From contig NZ_QVTC01000016.1 of the NCBI RefSeq assembly GCF_003429085.1, forward strand, positions 1-62,229: a stretch of 62,229 bases of DNA. Direction: 5' to 3'. This DNA is from Bacillus sp. V59.32b. GTDB taxonomy: Bacteria; Bacillota; Bacilli; Bacillales; DSM-1321. Shown piece after piece: positions 45,772 through 54,808 of this stretch (the first letter of the stretch is position 1; every line of letters begins with the position of its first letter). The position numbers and the translations under genes were made by a program. A model generated the notes under the pieces. The model had not been told where the DNA came from. It saw only the letters and a program-made list of their open reading frames with translations, and made no database searches.

Positions 45772-46201
45772 GGAGTGATTTCGTTCCTTGGATGAGGGAA
45801 TCTTTCAAGAGCTTTTTAATTATGTTTCGTTTGTCAGATTGTTTATCTCTTTTAGCACTCTGCCACATGCTATCACTCGATTGCCCTGCGTGACTGTCAG
45901 TTGTAGCCTCTGATAATAATTCCTCGATATGGTCGATTTTATTCTCCAGCTGAACCTGCATCTTTGCCACATTGGCAATATCTCTTTTGGTAGGGAAGTT
46001 TCCAAAAGCTGATAGTGTTTCCATTGACTCCTGGAGGTGTTGAACGATTTTGGCAAAAATATGTGATTCCATACCTGCCAGTTTGATGATTCTTTTATCA
46101 TTCAGTAAATCCTTGATCTTTCTATTTAATTCTTTTTCCTTCTGGGCTCCCATCACTTTAAGAGCCTCATAAAAATCATCTGTTTTATTCTTTTTCCCCA
46201 T
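45764..46201 (-). CDS. phaR: PhaR-like subunit of class IV PHA synthase
   Basis: 145 residues, helical, with the family-like AFGNFPTKRDIANVAKMQVQ and LENKIDHIEELLSEA near the middle. PhaR is required for activity of PhaC in Bacillus. It is shorter than the ~200 residues of B. megaterium PhaR, with the N-terminal part reduced, and the usual phaB and phaQ neighbours are absent. Good ribosome site (AGGAGAG). The symbol is inferred from the motif and phaC overlap. Confidence 0.75.
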   Translation of the reverse strand: MGKKNKTDDFYEALKVMGAQKEKELNRKIKDLLNDKRIIKLAGMESHIFAKIVQHLQESMETLSAFGNFPTKRDIANVAKMQVQLENKIDHIEELLSEATTDSHAGQSSDSMWQSAKRDKQSDKRNIIKKLLKDSLIQGTKSLHE

Positions 46202-46280
46202 ATTTACTCTCCTTTCTACTATCGTTTTGTTTACCTGAGGGAGGATTCAAGCCGTCCCCATTTATAATACCTGTCTAATC

Positions 46281-47651
46281 TTAAGCAATAGCAGGTTTAT
46301 TTCTTTCTTCGAGTACCATTCGTAATCCGCCCCTGGGCCTGAGAGTAATAGATGGATAAGGGATAACCGGACGATGGTCCGGGGCAAGCTTTACCCTGAA
46401 ACGCCTGGAGATAGTGGCGAGGACAAGCACCGCTTCCATCATCGCAAAATGATTGCCGATGCAGACCCTTGGACCGCCTCCAAAAGGAAAGTAAGCGTAA
46501 GCGGGTATTGTTTTCACAAAATTGTTTTCGAACCTTTCAGGGCGAAAGGCTTTTGGCTCAGGGAAATACTCCGGCTTATGGTGCATCACATATTGGGACA
46601 CCATAACTGTGTCACCTTTTTTAAAATGGCATCCCCGAATTTCAACTTCCTCATCGACTTCACGCCCTGTTACAAAGGCAGGCGGATAGATCCTCATCGA
46701 CTCCCAGATAATATTTTGGGTGTATGGCAATTTCATAAAGTCCTCTGGAACCGGATTACGGCTGCCAACCACACGATCAATCTCCGCAAAAAGTTTCATT
46801 TCGACTTCAGGGTGCTGCGAAAGCAAGTACAGGGTCCAGGATAAAGCATTGGCCGTGGTTTCATGTCCTGCGAGAAAGATCGTCATCAGCTCATCGCGCA
46901 CTTGAGTGTCTGTCATGCCTACCCCATCCTCATCATCGCGTGCGTCCATTAAAATGCCCAGCATGTCCTCATGCTTCTCATGATCCTGCCTTCTTTTTTC
47001 GATAATGTTATAGAGTACTACATTAAGCTTATCCATCGCCTTTTTATATTCAAGGTTACTTTTAGTCGGAATCCATAAAGGGATTTTTATTAATGTCCTC
47101 ATCCTCTTAATGGCCATTCTCATAGCCATTTCGATTGGCTCCCCAAGGATGCTGTATCCATCCTTAAAATCCAAGCTGAACATCGTTTTGGATATGATCC
47201 CGAGTGTGATATCCATCATATCCTGTGTAATACTCCGCTCTTGCCCGTCTTCCCATTTGGATAAATAGTCAGTGGTAATATCAATCATATCCCGGCCATA
47301 GTTGCTGATATGCGACCTTTTAAATGCAGGCTGAATCAGCCTTCTCTGACGCATATGGGTCTCTTTCTCACTTGTCAGCAGACCTTCCCCAACAATGGTT
47401 TTCAGGGCATGGAAGTCTTTTGATTTCACAAAATACTTTTGTTTTGTGACAAGCACCTGCTTGATCATGTCAGGATCCGATATCAGGTACACCTTCTGGA
47501 AAGGTCCCAACCGGATTTTTGCGACTTCTCCATAGCGCGAAGCCTTTATCAAAAAACCAAGCGGATCTTCCTGGAATTCGTTTAAGTGTCCGGTAATCAG
47601 CTTCCCCTTTGGGACGCTTGGAACTTTATTTGTGATATCTGATTCATTCAA
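46281..47651 (-). CDS. Cytochrome P450 in operon with phaRC
   Basis: 456 residues. All P450 signatures are present: I-helix LAGHETTANALSW, K-helix ESMR, PERFE, and the heme loop FGGGPRVCIGNHFAMMEA with the Cys ligand. There is no N-terminal anchor, so it is soluble and needs external redox partners. The TTG at 47651 after GGAGG starts MNESDITNKVPSVPKGKL, as in related proteins. Lies 79 bases before phaR on the same strand without an obvious terminator. Fatty-acid hydroxylation feeding PHA synthesis is an inference. Confidence 0.88.
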   Translation of the reverse strand: MNESDITNKVPSVPKGKLITGHLNEFQEDPLGFLIKASRYGEVAKIRLGPFQKVYLISDPDMIKQVLVTKQKYFVKSKDFHALKTIVGEGLLTSEKETHMRQRRLIQPAFKRSHISNYGRDMIDITTDYLSKWEDGQERSITQDMMDITLGIISKTMFSLDFKDGYSILGEPIEMAMRMAIKRMRTLIKIPLWIPTKSNLEYKKAMDKLNVVLYNIIEKRRQDHEKHEDMLGILMDARDDEDGVGMTDTQVRDELMTIFLAGHETTANALSWTLYLLSQHPEVEMKLFAEIDRVVGSRNPVPEDFMKLPYTQNIIWESMRIYPPAFVTGREVDEEVEIRGCHFKKGDTVMVSQYVMHHKPEYFPEPKAFRPERFENNFVKTIPAYAYFPFGGGPRVCIGNHFAMMEAVLVLATISRRFRVKLAPDHRPVIPYPSITLRPRGGLRMVLEERNKPAIA

Positions 47652-48064
47652 ATATGCATTGCCTCCTTCATTTTTATATTTCCTCAAACCATGGTATGAC
47701 AATTAGGTGGATTGGCTTGTACTATAGCTGAAAGCTAATAAATTTCATGAACCTTCCAGTGAGGGGGATACAGAAGTCTCATTTCCCAACACAAAAAAGC
47801 TTGTAGATTTGGTCCTTGATGCAGGAGTTTTTCTACAAGCTAGGGCTACTCACAATAACTGTGAGTAACTTTAATTCTGCTATGAAATTAATTTGCCAAA
47901 GACTATTATAGTCTGCATCATCGTAAGTGGATTGAGTAAATAATCTTGCATTATCATTTATGATACGGTTCACCGTATCACAAGATTGGTTTACATTTTA
48001 ATGTCCTAAATATTAGTCATTGAGCACCACTTTAGCCACGGCTTCCCAATGGCTCGAGTAGAGT
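47652..48064. other. Intergenic region with a short repeated remnant
   Basis: No gene is seen. At 47846-47896, GAGTAACTTTAATTCTGC and TATGAAATTAATTTGCCAAA match, with substitutions, the 3' part of the MutT remnant at 55800-55855, so this is a small relic of the same ancestral segment. A stem TTACTCACA/TGTGAGTA lies in it. Confidence 0.55.
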
Positions 48065-48667
48065 TCACTCATATTTATTATTGTCATTCTGTCTTCTTTC
48101 CGCCAATTCTTCTTCCACCTTGATATACATACTTTCCACACCAGCACTTGATGCTTCAAAGTTATAGGCGTCATCCTCACTAATCCCAATACTATCCGCT
48201 TCTTTTGAAGCATCAATGTTTGCCCCAATAAAAATAAACTCCCAATTATATTTTTCTTTCTGGTGTTGAATCATCTCTTTTACTTTTTCATAGGTAAATT
48301 CACGGCTCGAATTTTCCATGCCGTCCGTTGTAATGACCAATATAACCTTGCCGGGTTTTCGTTCCTCGCTGGTCTTCGACAACCTGTACCCCACATCCAA
48401 AATGGTCTTCCCCACTGCGTCCAGCAATGCCGTAGACCCTCTTACAAAATAATCCTTATCCGTCAGCCTTGCATGGCTTGCATCAATGCCATTCCATAAC
48501 ACTTCATACTGATCATCAAACAGGACGGTTGTGAGCATCGTTTCCCCTTCCAGCCGGCATTGTTTTTCAATTAGAGAATTAAACCCGCCAATGGTATCAC
48601 TTTCAAGCCCTGCCATAGACCCGCTCCTATCGAGCAGGAAAATTATTTCTGTTAAATTCGTGTTCAT
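48065..48667 (-). CDS. vWA-domain protein (TerY-like), cassette copy 2
   Basis: 200 residues forming one von Willebrand A domain with a complete MIDAS: DRSGS at ~13, STALLDAV (Thr) at ~72, and VITTDGMEN (Asp) at ~105. No signal peptide, so cytoplasmic. It resembles vWA proteins of stress-response (Ter-like) operons, which act as Mg2+-dependent protein-docking modules. The ATG at 48667 has GAGAGGATGA. Divergent from the HTH gene. Confidence 0.82.
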   Translation of the reverse strand: MNTNLTEIIFLLDRSGSMAGLESDTIGGFNSLIEKQCRLEGETMLTTVLFDDQYEVLWNGIDASHARLTDKDYFVRGSTALLDAVGKTILDVGYRLSKTSEERKPGKVILVITTDGMENSSREFTYEKVKEMIQHQKEKYNWEFIFIGANIDASKEADSIGISEDDAYNFEASSAGVESMYIKVEEELAERRQNDNNKYE

Positions 48668-48730
48668 GTCTATCATCCTCTCAAAATTATTAATCATGAT
48701 ATAATATTAGCTGAGTTTATCCATGATTTG

Positions 48731-48747
48731 GTCGCCTGGTAAGCGAC
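48731..48747 (+). promoter_or_regulatory. Leader hairpin before HTH gene, cassette copy 2
   Basis: GTCGC-CTGGTAA-GCGAC, followed by GGGAGG and the start codon. Stem identical to copy 1; loop changed at two positions. May be a protein-binding site or a translational control hairpin (inference). Confidence 0.55.
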
Positions 48748-48767
48748 ATTTTTGGGAGGCACACGAT

Positions 48768-49268
48768 ATGCTCGATGAAAAGATATTTATAGAAATGCAG
48801 GAGTATGTACAAAGTCACTTAGACAGATTGGAATTCGTTTTGTCTGAAGCAATTAGCATAGAGAGTGAGATTATCCTTGATGATAAACATCAGAATGAAT
48901 TAGAGGATTTTATAAAAACCAATCGCAAACCATTATTCAATCAGGTATTGTTTAGCTTTATCGAAAAAACAGGGGCCAGTGACCCAGAAATCTACAATAA
49001 AGCTGGAATTGACCGTAAACTTTTTTCGAAAATACGCAATTCAAACTACAGACCAGGGAAAAATACCGTTATTGCTCTTGCCTTAGCCCTCGAGCTAAAT
49101 ATAGAAGAAACTGATTCGCTTTTGAGTTCGGCTGGTTACTCCTTGTCAGACAGTGACACTTACGATTTGGTCCTTCAGTTCTGTTTAGAGAAAAAAATTT
49201 ATACTATCCATGATGTCAATCAAGCATTGGACTATTTCAGTTTAAAACCCTTGATTGGATCACTTTAA
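48768..49268 (+). CDS. Cro/C1-type HTH protein, cassette copy 2
   Basis: 166 residues, paralogue of the gene at 44113. The last ~115 residues differ at only about a dozen positions (YNKAGIDRKLFSKIRN, DLVLQFCLEKKIYTIHDVNQ). The N-terminal ~45 residues are diverged, apart from the start MLDEKIFIEMQEYVQS. The last 25 residues are identical. Shares a 100-bp divergent leader with the vWA gene. Confidence 0.75.
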   Translation: MLDEKIFIEMQEYVQSHLDRLEFVLSEAISIESEIILDDKHQNELEDFIKTNRKPLFNQVLFSFIEKTGASDPEIYNKAGIDRKLFSKIRNSNYRPGKNTVIALALALELNIEETDSLLSSAGYSLSDSDTYDLVLQFCLEKKIYTIHDVNQALDYFSLKPLIGSL

Positions 49269-49354
49269 TAAAAATAAAAAAACTGAGTGCAGTTTAGTTT
49301 AAGTGAAAGCCCTCGCGATATATCGATCATAAAACAATCAGACTTAAATGAAAC

Positions 49355-49386
49355 CAGACGCATTCACTGTTAAGGAAATGCGTCTG
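49355..49386 (-). terminator. Terminator of the sorbitol operon
   Basis: CAGACGCATT pairs with AATGCGTCTG, with T-rich flanks on the minus strand, after the aldolase gene. Confidence 0.65.
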
Positions 49387-49434
49387 ATTGCGTAAGGTTA
49401 TCTATGTTTTTTATAAGAGTATCCGATTCCCTTT

Positions 49435-50106
49435 TTAAGAATGAATTAGATTCATCCCATAACTCTTCTGCCATTCCTCTTTAAAAACAGCCACATCCGC
49501 TGCAGTAGCAGGGAAAGCAATAAACTTCTCAATCAGATCAGGACCCACCGTTACGCTTTGTGCTCCTGCCAGACATACATTAAGTACTTGCTGAATATTT
49601 TTAAAACTGGCTGCCACCATTTCTGTTGATAACCCATTGGTTGAAAATAGCTGGACAATTTCTTCTACAACTTTTCTCCCGTCGCCGGTTAGATTATCGA
49701 TCCGGTTGACATATGGAGCCACATATTTTGCACCTGCCAATGCTGCCATTAATGCTTGAAAAGAAGTGTAGATGGTGGTCGCAAGTGTAGGAACATTTTC
49801 CTCAGACAACCGTCTAATTGCTTTGAGGCCTTCCTCTGTCACTGGAATCTTTACAACAGTATTGCCTGGAAGCTCTCGCGAAATGTATTTCGCTTCTTGG
49901 ACGATTTCTTCAGCGGTATCCCCGAGCAACTGAACAAATAATTCTTTCTCTTCACCGATCACTTCTCTAATTTCTTGAAGCACATCTAAGAAAGGGCGCT
50001 TTTCTTTTACAAGAATAGAAGGATTCGTGGTAACTCCGGCTACTGGAAAATACTCATTTATATGACGAATTTGATTTAGGTTTGCAGAATCAATATAAAG
50101 TCTCAC
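49435..50106 (-). CDS. Fructose-6-phosphate aldolase/transaldolase-like enzyme
   Basis: 223 residues of the small transaldolase (TalC/FSA) family. GVTTNPSIL is the N-terminal signature, VVKIPVTEEGLKAIR carries the Schiff-base Lys, and YVAPYVNRIDN the conserved core. Likely cleaves or rearranges fructose-6-phosphate, the product of sorbitol-6-phosphate dehydrogenase. GTG start with AAGGAGG. Last gene of the sorbitol operon, separated from gutA by a hairpin. Confidence 0.88.
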   Translation of the reverse strand: MRLYIDSANLNQIRHINEYFPVAGVTTNPSILVKEKRPFLDVLQEIREVIGEEKELFVQLLGDTAEEIVQEAKYISRELPGNTVVKIPVTEEGLKAIRRLSEENVPTLATTIYTSFQALMAALAGAKYVAPYVNRIDNLTGDGRKVVEEIVQLFSTNGLSTEMVAASFKNIQQVLNVCLAGAQSVTVGPDLIEKFIAFPATAADVAVFKEEWQKSYGMNLIHS

Positions 50107-50127
50107 TTATTTTCCTCCTTAAAAATT

Positions 50128-50157
50128 AGAGGCATAATCTTATTAGATTACGCCTCT
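50128..50157. terminator. Hairpin between gutA and the aldolase gene
   Basis: AGAGGCATAATC pairs with GATTACGCCTCT with one mismatch. It lies inside the operon just before the aldolase ribosome site and could attenuate the last gene or be a 3' end stabiliser. Confidence 0.6.
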
Positions 50158-50201
50158 TTTGTTCTATCGTTAGCAGAGGTTAATAGCTTGCCTTAAAATA
50201 G

Positions 50202-50576
50202 CTAACTTACAATCTTTAGTTCGGTGTTCAATTCAATAGCAGGTATTTCGTTATTTTCTAAGTACAACGTACCAGGTAATTCTGGAGTTGTTGCTCCATC
50301 AAAACGTAAGGTAATATGACCAAGAGTCGTAAGATTGCGTTGAACGAGATTGCCAACAGCAGTAATTTCAAATTCTTTATTGTCGATTAAAAGCTTTTGC
50401 CCTACTTGGATTTCTCCGTTGGCATCCACAACATCAATATTGTAGCAAAAATCCTTTAGATCCTGAGGAGCCTCAGTACCAAACAAGATAAACATTTTTT
50501 CTTCCAAGAATGCATTAGCCATTGGACCAATATTTTTTACTTTGTTTTCATAAATTGTTTTCATAATTAATGGCAT
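50202..50576 (-). CDS. gutA: PTS glucitol/sorbitol-specific IIA component
   Basis: 124 residues of the GutA/SrlB family: NIGPMANAFLEEKMFILFGT, VGNLVQRNLTTLGHITLRFD with the probable phosphorylation His, and PGTLYLENNEIP. It carries phosphate from HPr to IIB. The start may be four codons further in (ATG 50564); neither has a strong ribosome site. Confidence 0.9.
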   Translation of the reverse strand: MPLIMKTIYENKVKNIGPMANAFLEEKMFILFGTEAPQDLKDFCYNIDVVDANGEIQVGQKLLIDNKEFEITAVGNLVQRNLTTLGHITLRFDGATTPELPGTLYLENNEIPAIELNTELKIVS

Positions 50577-50668
50577 TAATCATAAAGTTATGCCCTCACG
50601 CCTCCTTTTAAGCTGCAATAATGCTTGAAGTAACTTTAGATTTAATTGACAACCCTGAAAATATTTTC

Positions 50669-51679
50669 TTATTCGTATAAACCGAAGCTGGCCAGCCAGG
50701 CTACGAATACCCTTGGAACTCCAATCAAGAACCGTGAGTAAAGAACAGAAGGTACACCCACTTCAACTGTTTCAGGTTCTGCATCAGCAAGACCTAAACC
50801 TACAGGGATAAAGTCACAGGCATTTTGTGTATTGATTGCGAACAAAGCAGGCAAAGCCAAGCTTGGCGGAATATTTCCCTTCCCTATTTCTACCCCGATT
50901 AAAGTACCAATAACCTGTGCAATGACTGCCCCTGGTCCAAGTAATGGAGAAAGGAATGGTAATGAACATATGAAGCCGATTAGCAGTAATCCCCAAATGT
51001 TTCCTGCAAGGGGAGCCATTACATTTGCGAATACATCGCCGATCCCGGATCCTTGGATGATACCAATCAATAAGGATACAAAAGCCATGAATGGAATAAT
51101 GGTATTGATCATCGTTTGTATTGCGTCACGTGCTGCTTGATAGAAAGTACTCATGACTTTCCCTGCACCAAGTCCAAATTTTGTTACGATGCTTTTATTC
51201 TTTTTGGCAGCCAATGTTTGTGAAATTTTCTTATCCGTACTGTATTTATATTCTTTTTCAGACTCAGGAAGCTTTTCAGCTGCCGCTGCCTCTTGTGGTT
51301 CTAAGTCTTGGACATGTATCTGATTAACGTCTACAGCCGATACATAAATGTCTTCAGTGATGAATTTAGCTAACGGGCCCGTTTTACCTGTAGGCATAAT
51401 ATTAATGGTTGGTATATTTTTTTGCGGATAAATTCCACAGCGCAATGTGCCCCCGCAATCAATGATCGCAACCATGATCTCCTCATCTGGGACCGATGTT
51501 TGGAAACCGTTGACCGGCTCGGCTCCTGTTAATTCTGCAATTTTATCAACGATGTCCGGTTTTGAACCGCCACCCGTAATATATACAATTTTATTCTTTT
51601 GAGCAGTTGGAGTAATCGTCAACGGACCCCCGAATCCGCCGCTTCCTTTCACTACCTTGATTGAACGATAATCAGCCAT
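50669..51679 (-). CDS. gutB: PTS glucitol/sorbitol-specific IIB/C component
   Basis: 336 residues. The N-terminal IIB domain begins [17 protein letters not shown] and carries [12 protein letters not shown], with the phosphorylated Cys. The C-terminal half has four hydrophobic helices ([53 protein letters not shown]). Equivalent to SrlE. Confidence 0.92.
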   Translation of the reverse strand: MADYRSIKVVKGSGGFGGPLTITPTAQKNKIVYITGGGSKPDIVDKIAELTGAEPVNGFQTSVPDEEIMVAIIDCGGTLRCGIYPQKNIPTINIMPTGKTGPLAKFITEDIYVSAVDVNQIHVQDLEPQEAAAAEKLPESEKEYKYSTDKKISQTLAAKKNKSIVTKFGLGAGKVMSTFYQAARDAIQTMINTIIPFMAFVSLLIGIIQGSGIGDVFANVMAPLAGNIWGLLLIGFICSLPFLSPLLGPGAVIAQVIGTLIGVEIGKGNIPPSLALPALFAINTQNACDFIPVGLGLADAEPETVEVGVPSVLYSRFLIGVPRVFVAWLASFGLYE

Positions 51680-51700
51680 CTCGTAACCCTCCTCTAAATC

Positions 51701-52252
51701 CTAGTGATTTAATTTAACTTCTGTTTTTAATGTAATTCCTTGTTGTTTCTCAACCATTTTGGTTGTAAAGTCAGTAATCCAGCCTGCAAAGAAGTTCATG
51801 ACTAACCCGACTAGAAGATAACGGACAGCCAATTCTGCTGTACTAAAACCAAGCGTCTCAATCCCTGCTGCAATACCAAGGAAGATAAACAATTCACCTG
51901 GGTTGATATGCGGGAATAATCCATTGCTTGTATGACAGAAATAAGCACCTGAAGCATAGTAACTTGGCTTGTACTTCTCTGGCAGGAAACGTCCTAATGA
52001 CAAAGCCATCGGGTTACCCAGCATAAACGATCCAACAAACGGTAGAACCATATATCTTAATAACGGGTTTTTGGCTGATGCTTTCGCCAATTTGTTGATC
52101 CGTTCTTCCCCAATCATTTGAATCAAGGTATTCATTGCAACGATTAGCATTAAAACAACCGGTACGATTCCTGTCATCCATGAAATAAATACATCTGCGC
52201 CTGTTTGAAACAATTTCATAAATCCTTCAGCAAATACAATCAAGAAATCCAT
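51701..52252 (-). CDS. gutC: PTS glucitol/sorbitol-specific IIC component
   Basis: 183 residues, integral membrane, with LVMNFFAGWITDFTTKMVEK and LPEKYKPSYYASGAYFCHTS, typical of SrlA. Forms the sorbitol channel with the IIBC part. 21 bases before gutB. Confidence 0.92.
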   Translation of the reverse strand: MDFLIVFAEGFMKLFQTGADVFISWMTGIVPVVLMLIVAMNTLIQMIGEERINKLAKASAKNPLLRYMVLPFVGSFMLGNPMALSLGRFLPEKYKPSYYASGAYFCHTSNGLFPHINPGELFIFLGIAAGIETLGFSTAELAVRYLLVGLVMNFFAGWITDFTTKMVEKQQGITLKTEVKLNH

Positions 52253-52268
52253 AGATTTTCACCTCTTA

Positions 52269-52718
52269 TTATTTTTTTATGGTAACTGCACGTTCCGCTT
52301 TTAACATCATGTTCTTGAAAAGACTATTCTTTTCCGGAATGACTCCTCCGCTCATGATGGTCTTATAATTGTGTACAGCATCCAGAATGGCTGACCTCAA
52401 AAGCGTGTTGCAATGTACCATATCTTCTTCTTTTAGGGTTCTAATATTTTTATCCTCAAAGCCCGGCAAATCTTTAACAGCTGCCAAGACTGTAACCCCT
52501 TGCATTTTTTTCGCCTTCAAGATCTTCCCGCTATTGGATACCGCGAAAAGAACGATCGTTCCAGAACGGATTTTTCCAGGCTTCTTGCCTATGGCTACTT
52601 TGCCTATTCTGCGCATTTCTGCATACGCTTTCGAAAAGTGCTGAATTTGAAGGAAACCCAGCCCCATTTGAATAAGGAATGCCACTGCTATGGCAATCAT
52701 GATTACGATAATATTCAT
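52269..52718 (-). CDS. gutM: Glucitol operon activator GutM
   Basis: 149 residues. One N-terminal membrane helix (VIMIAIAVAFLIQMGLGFLQ) and a soluble part with HFSKAYAEMRRIGKVAIGKK and RSGTIVLFAVSNSGKILKAK, as in GutM. Acts as an auxiliary activator of sorbitol genes. Sits between gutR and gutC. Confidence 0.88.
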   Translation of the reverse strand: MNIIVIMIAIAVAFLIQMGLGFLQIQHFSKAYAEMRRIGKVAIGKKPGKIRSGTIVLFAVSNSGKILKAKKMQGVTVLAAVKDLPGFEDKNIRTLKEEDMVHCNTLLRSAILDAVHNYKTIMSGGVIPEKNSLFKNMMLKAERAVTIKK

Positions 52719-52745
52719 TGTTTCACTTCCCTTCGATTCATGTTT

Positions 52746-54668
52746 TTATGACCTGCTGGCATGCTCAAGGTGTTTGGCGAGTTCTTCATAGCTTTTTGAA
52801 CTGGACAATTGGTCTACCAATTCTTGATTAGCCGCTATTTTAATAATTTCGTCGTAAATTTTCACTAAAAGACTGGCATCATAATCTGTTTGTTTCGGTA
52901 TCCCCAGCAGAAAGACCAATTTAATTTCTTTCCCCTCCGTTTCTACCTTTTCAGGAAAAACCCCTACTGCCAGTTCAATTTTATTGGTAGCCGTATTCGT
53001 GGTATGCGGCAGGGCGATGTAACGGTCGAAAACCATTGAACCCTTTGCCGCTCTTTCTAGCAGCCTTTCTTTAAACCCATCATCAAGGAACCCTTTACTC
53101 CCTAGATCATCGATCATTCCTTTAACATTTTCTCGATAACTCTTGCTGCTATCCAATCGGAAGAACTTTTGATTGTTAGTCAGCAATTTCACGATCGAAT
53201 TATGATTGCCAGTCTCCCTGAGCTTGAATTTTTGTAGGTAGGTCACCTTTTCAATTTGCTTTGAAACGATACTTTCATCGAAAATCTCATTAATCATGAG
53301 AATGGGTGTATCAGATTCAAATCCGAGTTTTACAGTTGTGAAGACAATATCATAAGATTTCAATAATTCTTTTGTCACTTCTGCATCCGAATAAAGGTCA
53401 ATTTGTGTAGTTTGATTTAATACGCGCTGGATTTGCATGGCCACTAACTTAGCTGTCCCTCTTCCTGTTCCGCATATTACCGCAACCTGCTGTAAGCGTT
53501 TTGTTTTGACCTCGTTCTGAGCGATAAAAACCCCAAAGTAAAAGGCAATATACCCTAGCTCATCATCGGAAGCAGTTAAACCATATTCATTCTCAATAAC
53601 CTGGCCGGCAATTTCGGCCATTTTAAATGCGACAGGATATTTTGCCTTTACATCATTAAGCAAAGGGTTTTTCATCCTGATCCCAAACATTAATCGATTG
53701 AGCATAAACGTTAAGTGATATTGCAGGTCCTGAAAAAACAATTCATTTTCGCAAATGATATCCTTATCAAAACCAAGCTGTTCCATTATCTGTTCTAAGA
53801 GATGTTTCACATCCTCGGTGACCGTGCTGCTGGAAATGCTGCGGTTATTGGTTGGCGTCCTTCTGCCTGCAATTGGCAATGTGATAAACAAAATTTCCGA
53901 TTCTGGTAATATAAGAGGGAGTTTATTTTCAATGGCAGTCTTGATTTCCAAAGCAATCTGATAATCTTTCGATCCCAATAGCTTATTATGTTTTTCATCC
54001 ATCTTCTCCAGGCCATGATCCTTTAACAAGCGGTCAAGCATCACAATTACCGATTGCATAAGCCTGTTTTGGGTAGAAACTTCAAAATTTTGCTGATTGG
54101 CTATCTTCAGAATTTCATCTTTAATATCCTCATCCAATGGATAATCGCCATATATAAAGTCATAGACATTATCAAGGATAAAAAAGCGCACATCTAACTC
54201 ACTTCCACTTAAATACATCCCGCTATTTTGTTTTCCGCGAATGGATAGATTATAAGATTCTAACGCTACTGCAGCCTTCTTTAATTCGGTTACCAGAGTG
54301 GATCTGCCAACATTTATGGCAAAAGCCAATTCATCGAGAGTATTTGTTTCATCACTGTTTATTAAACGGTCAATGATAAAAGCAAGCCTGCGTTGTGGTG
54401 AATCCTGAAGATTTTTTTCTGATTCAATTTTCCCGACCCATTCCTCAAACAATGGCTCATCGATAATGGTAAAACTGTATCCTTTAGCTCTTTCATTCTC
54501 GAGTACAGCTATCCCTTCAAGATCATTATTTAATTGTTTTATATAATTCCGTATCGTCCGCGAGCTCACTCCGACAGCGTCTGCAAGATCATCTAATGGG
54601 CAATACGTTTTTTTCCTGACTAATTCAACTATTTTAACGACTCGACCATCCATCATTAGTTCAGACAT
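52746..54668 (-). CDS. gutR: PRD-containing transcription activator of the sorbitol operon
   Basis: 640 residues: two N-terminal HTH domains (DDLADAVGVSSRTIRNYIKQ and LDELAFAINVGRSTLVTELK), two PTS regulation domains (~180-400), an EIIB-like domain (VICGTGRGTAKLVAMQIQ), and a C-terminal EIIA domain of the mannitol/fructose type (RYIALPHTTNTATNKIELAV, phosphorylatable His). Activity is set by PTS phosphorylation. AGGTGGTGA precedes the ATG. Same order as gutFRMCBA of lactobacilli. Confidence 0.9.
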   Translation of the reverse strand: MSELMMDGRVVKIVELVRKKTYCPLDDLADAVGVSSRTIRNYIKQLNNDLEGIAVLENERAKGYSFTIIDEPLFEEWVGKIESEKNLQDSPQRRLAFIIDRLINSDETNTLDELAFAINVGRSTLVTELKKAAVALESYNLSIRGKQNSGMYLSGSELDVRFFILDNVYDFIYGDYPLDEDIKDEILKIANQQNFEVSTQNRLMQSVIVMLDRLLKDHGLEKMDEKHNKLLGSKDYQIALEIKTAIENKLPLILPESEILFITLPIAGRRTPTNNRSISSSTVTEDVKHLLEQIMEQLGFDKDIICENELFFQDLQYHLTFMLNRLMFGIRMKNPLLNDVKAKYPVAFKMAEIAGQVIENEYGLTASDDELGYIAFYFGVFIAQNEVKTKRLQQVAVICGTGRGTAKLVAMQIQRVLNQTTQIDLYSDAEVTKELLKSYDIVFTTVKLGFESDTPILMINEIFDESIVSKQIEKVTYLQKFKLRETGNHNSIVKLLTNNQKFFRLDSSKSYRENVKGMIDDLGSKGFLDDGFKERLLERAAKGSMVFDRYIALPHTTNTATNKIELAVGVFPEKVETEGKEIKLVFLLGIPKQTDYDASLLVKIYDEIIKIAANQELVDQLSSSKSYEELAKHLEHASRS

Positions 54669-54808
54669 GTTTTCACCACCTATCTCTTTTCAACGGATGA
54701 AATAATTATATAGGAATAATTAATAATTTCCTTTATAATTTTTCCATGTCTTCCTGCCTTATCTACTACATTTAAATGATGTTAAATTAATTTGAATAGA
54801 TTTAAAGA

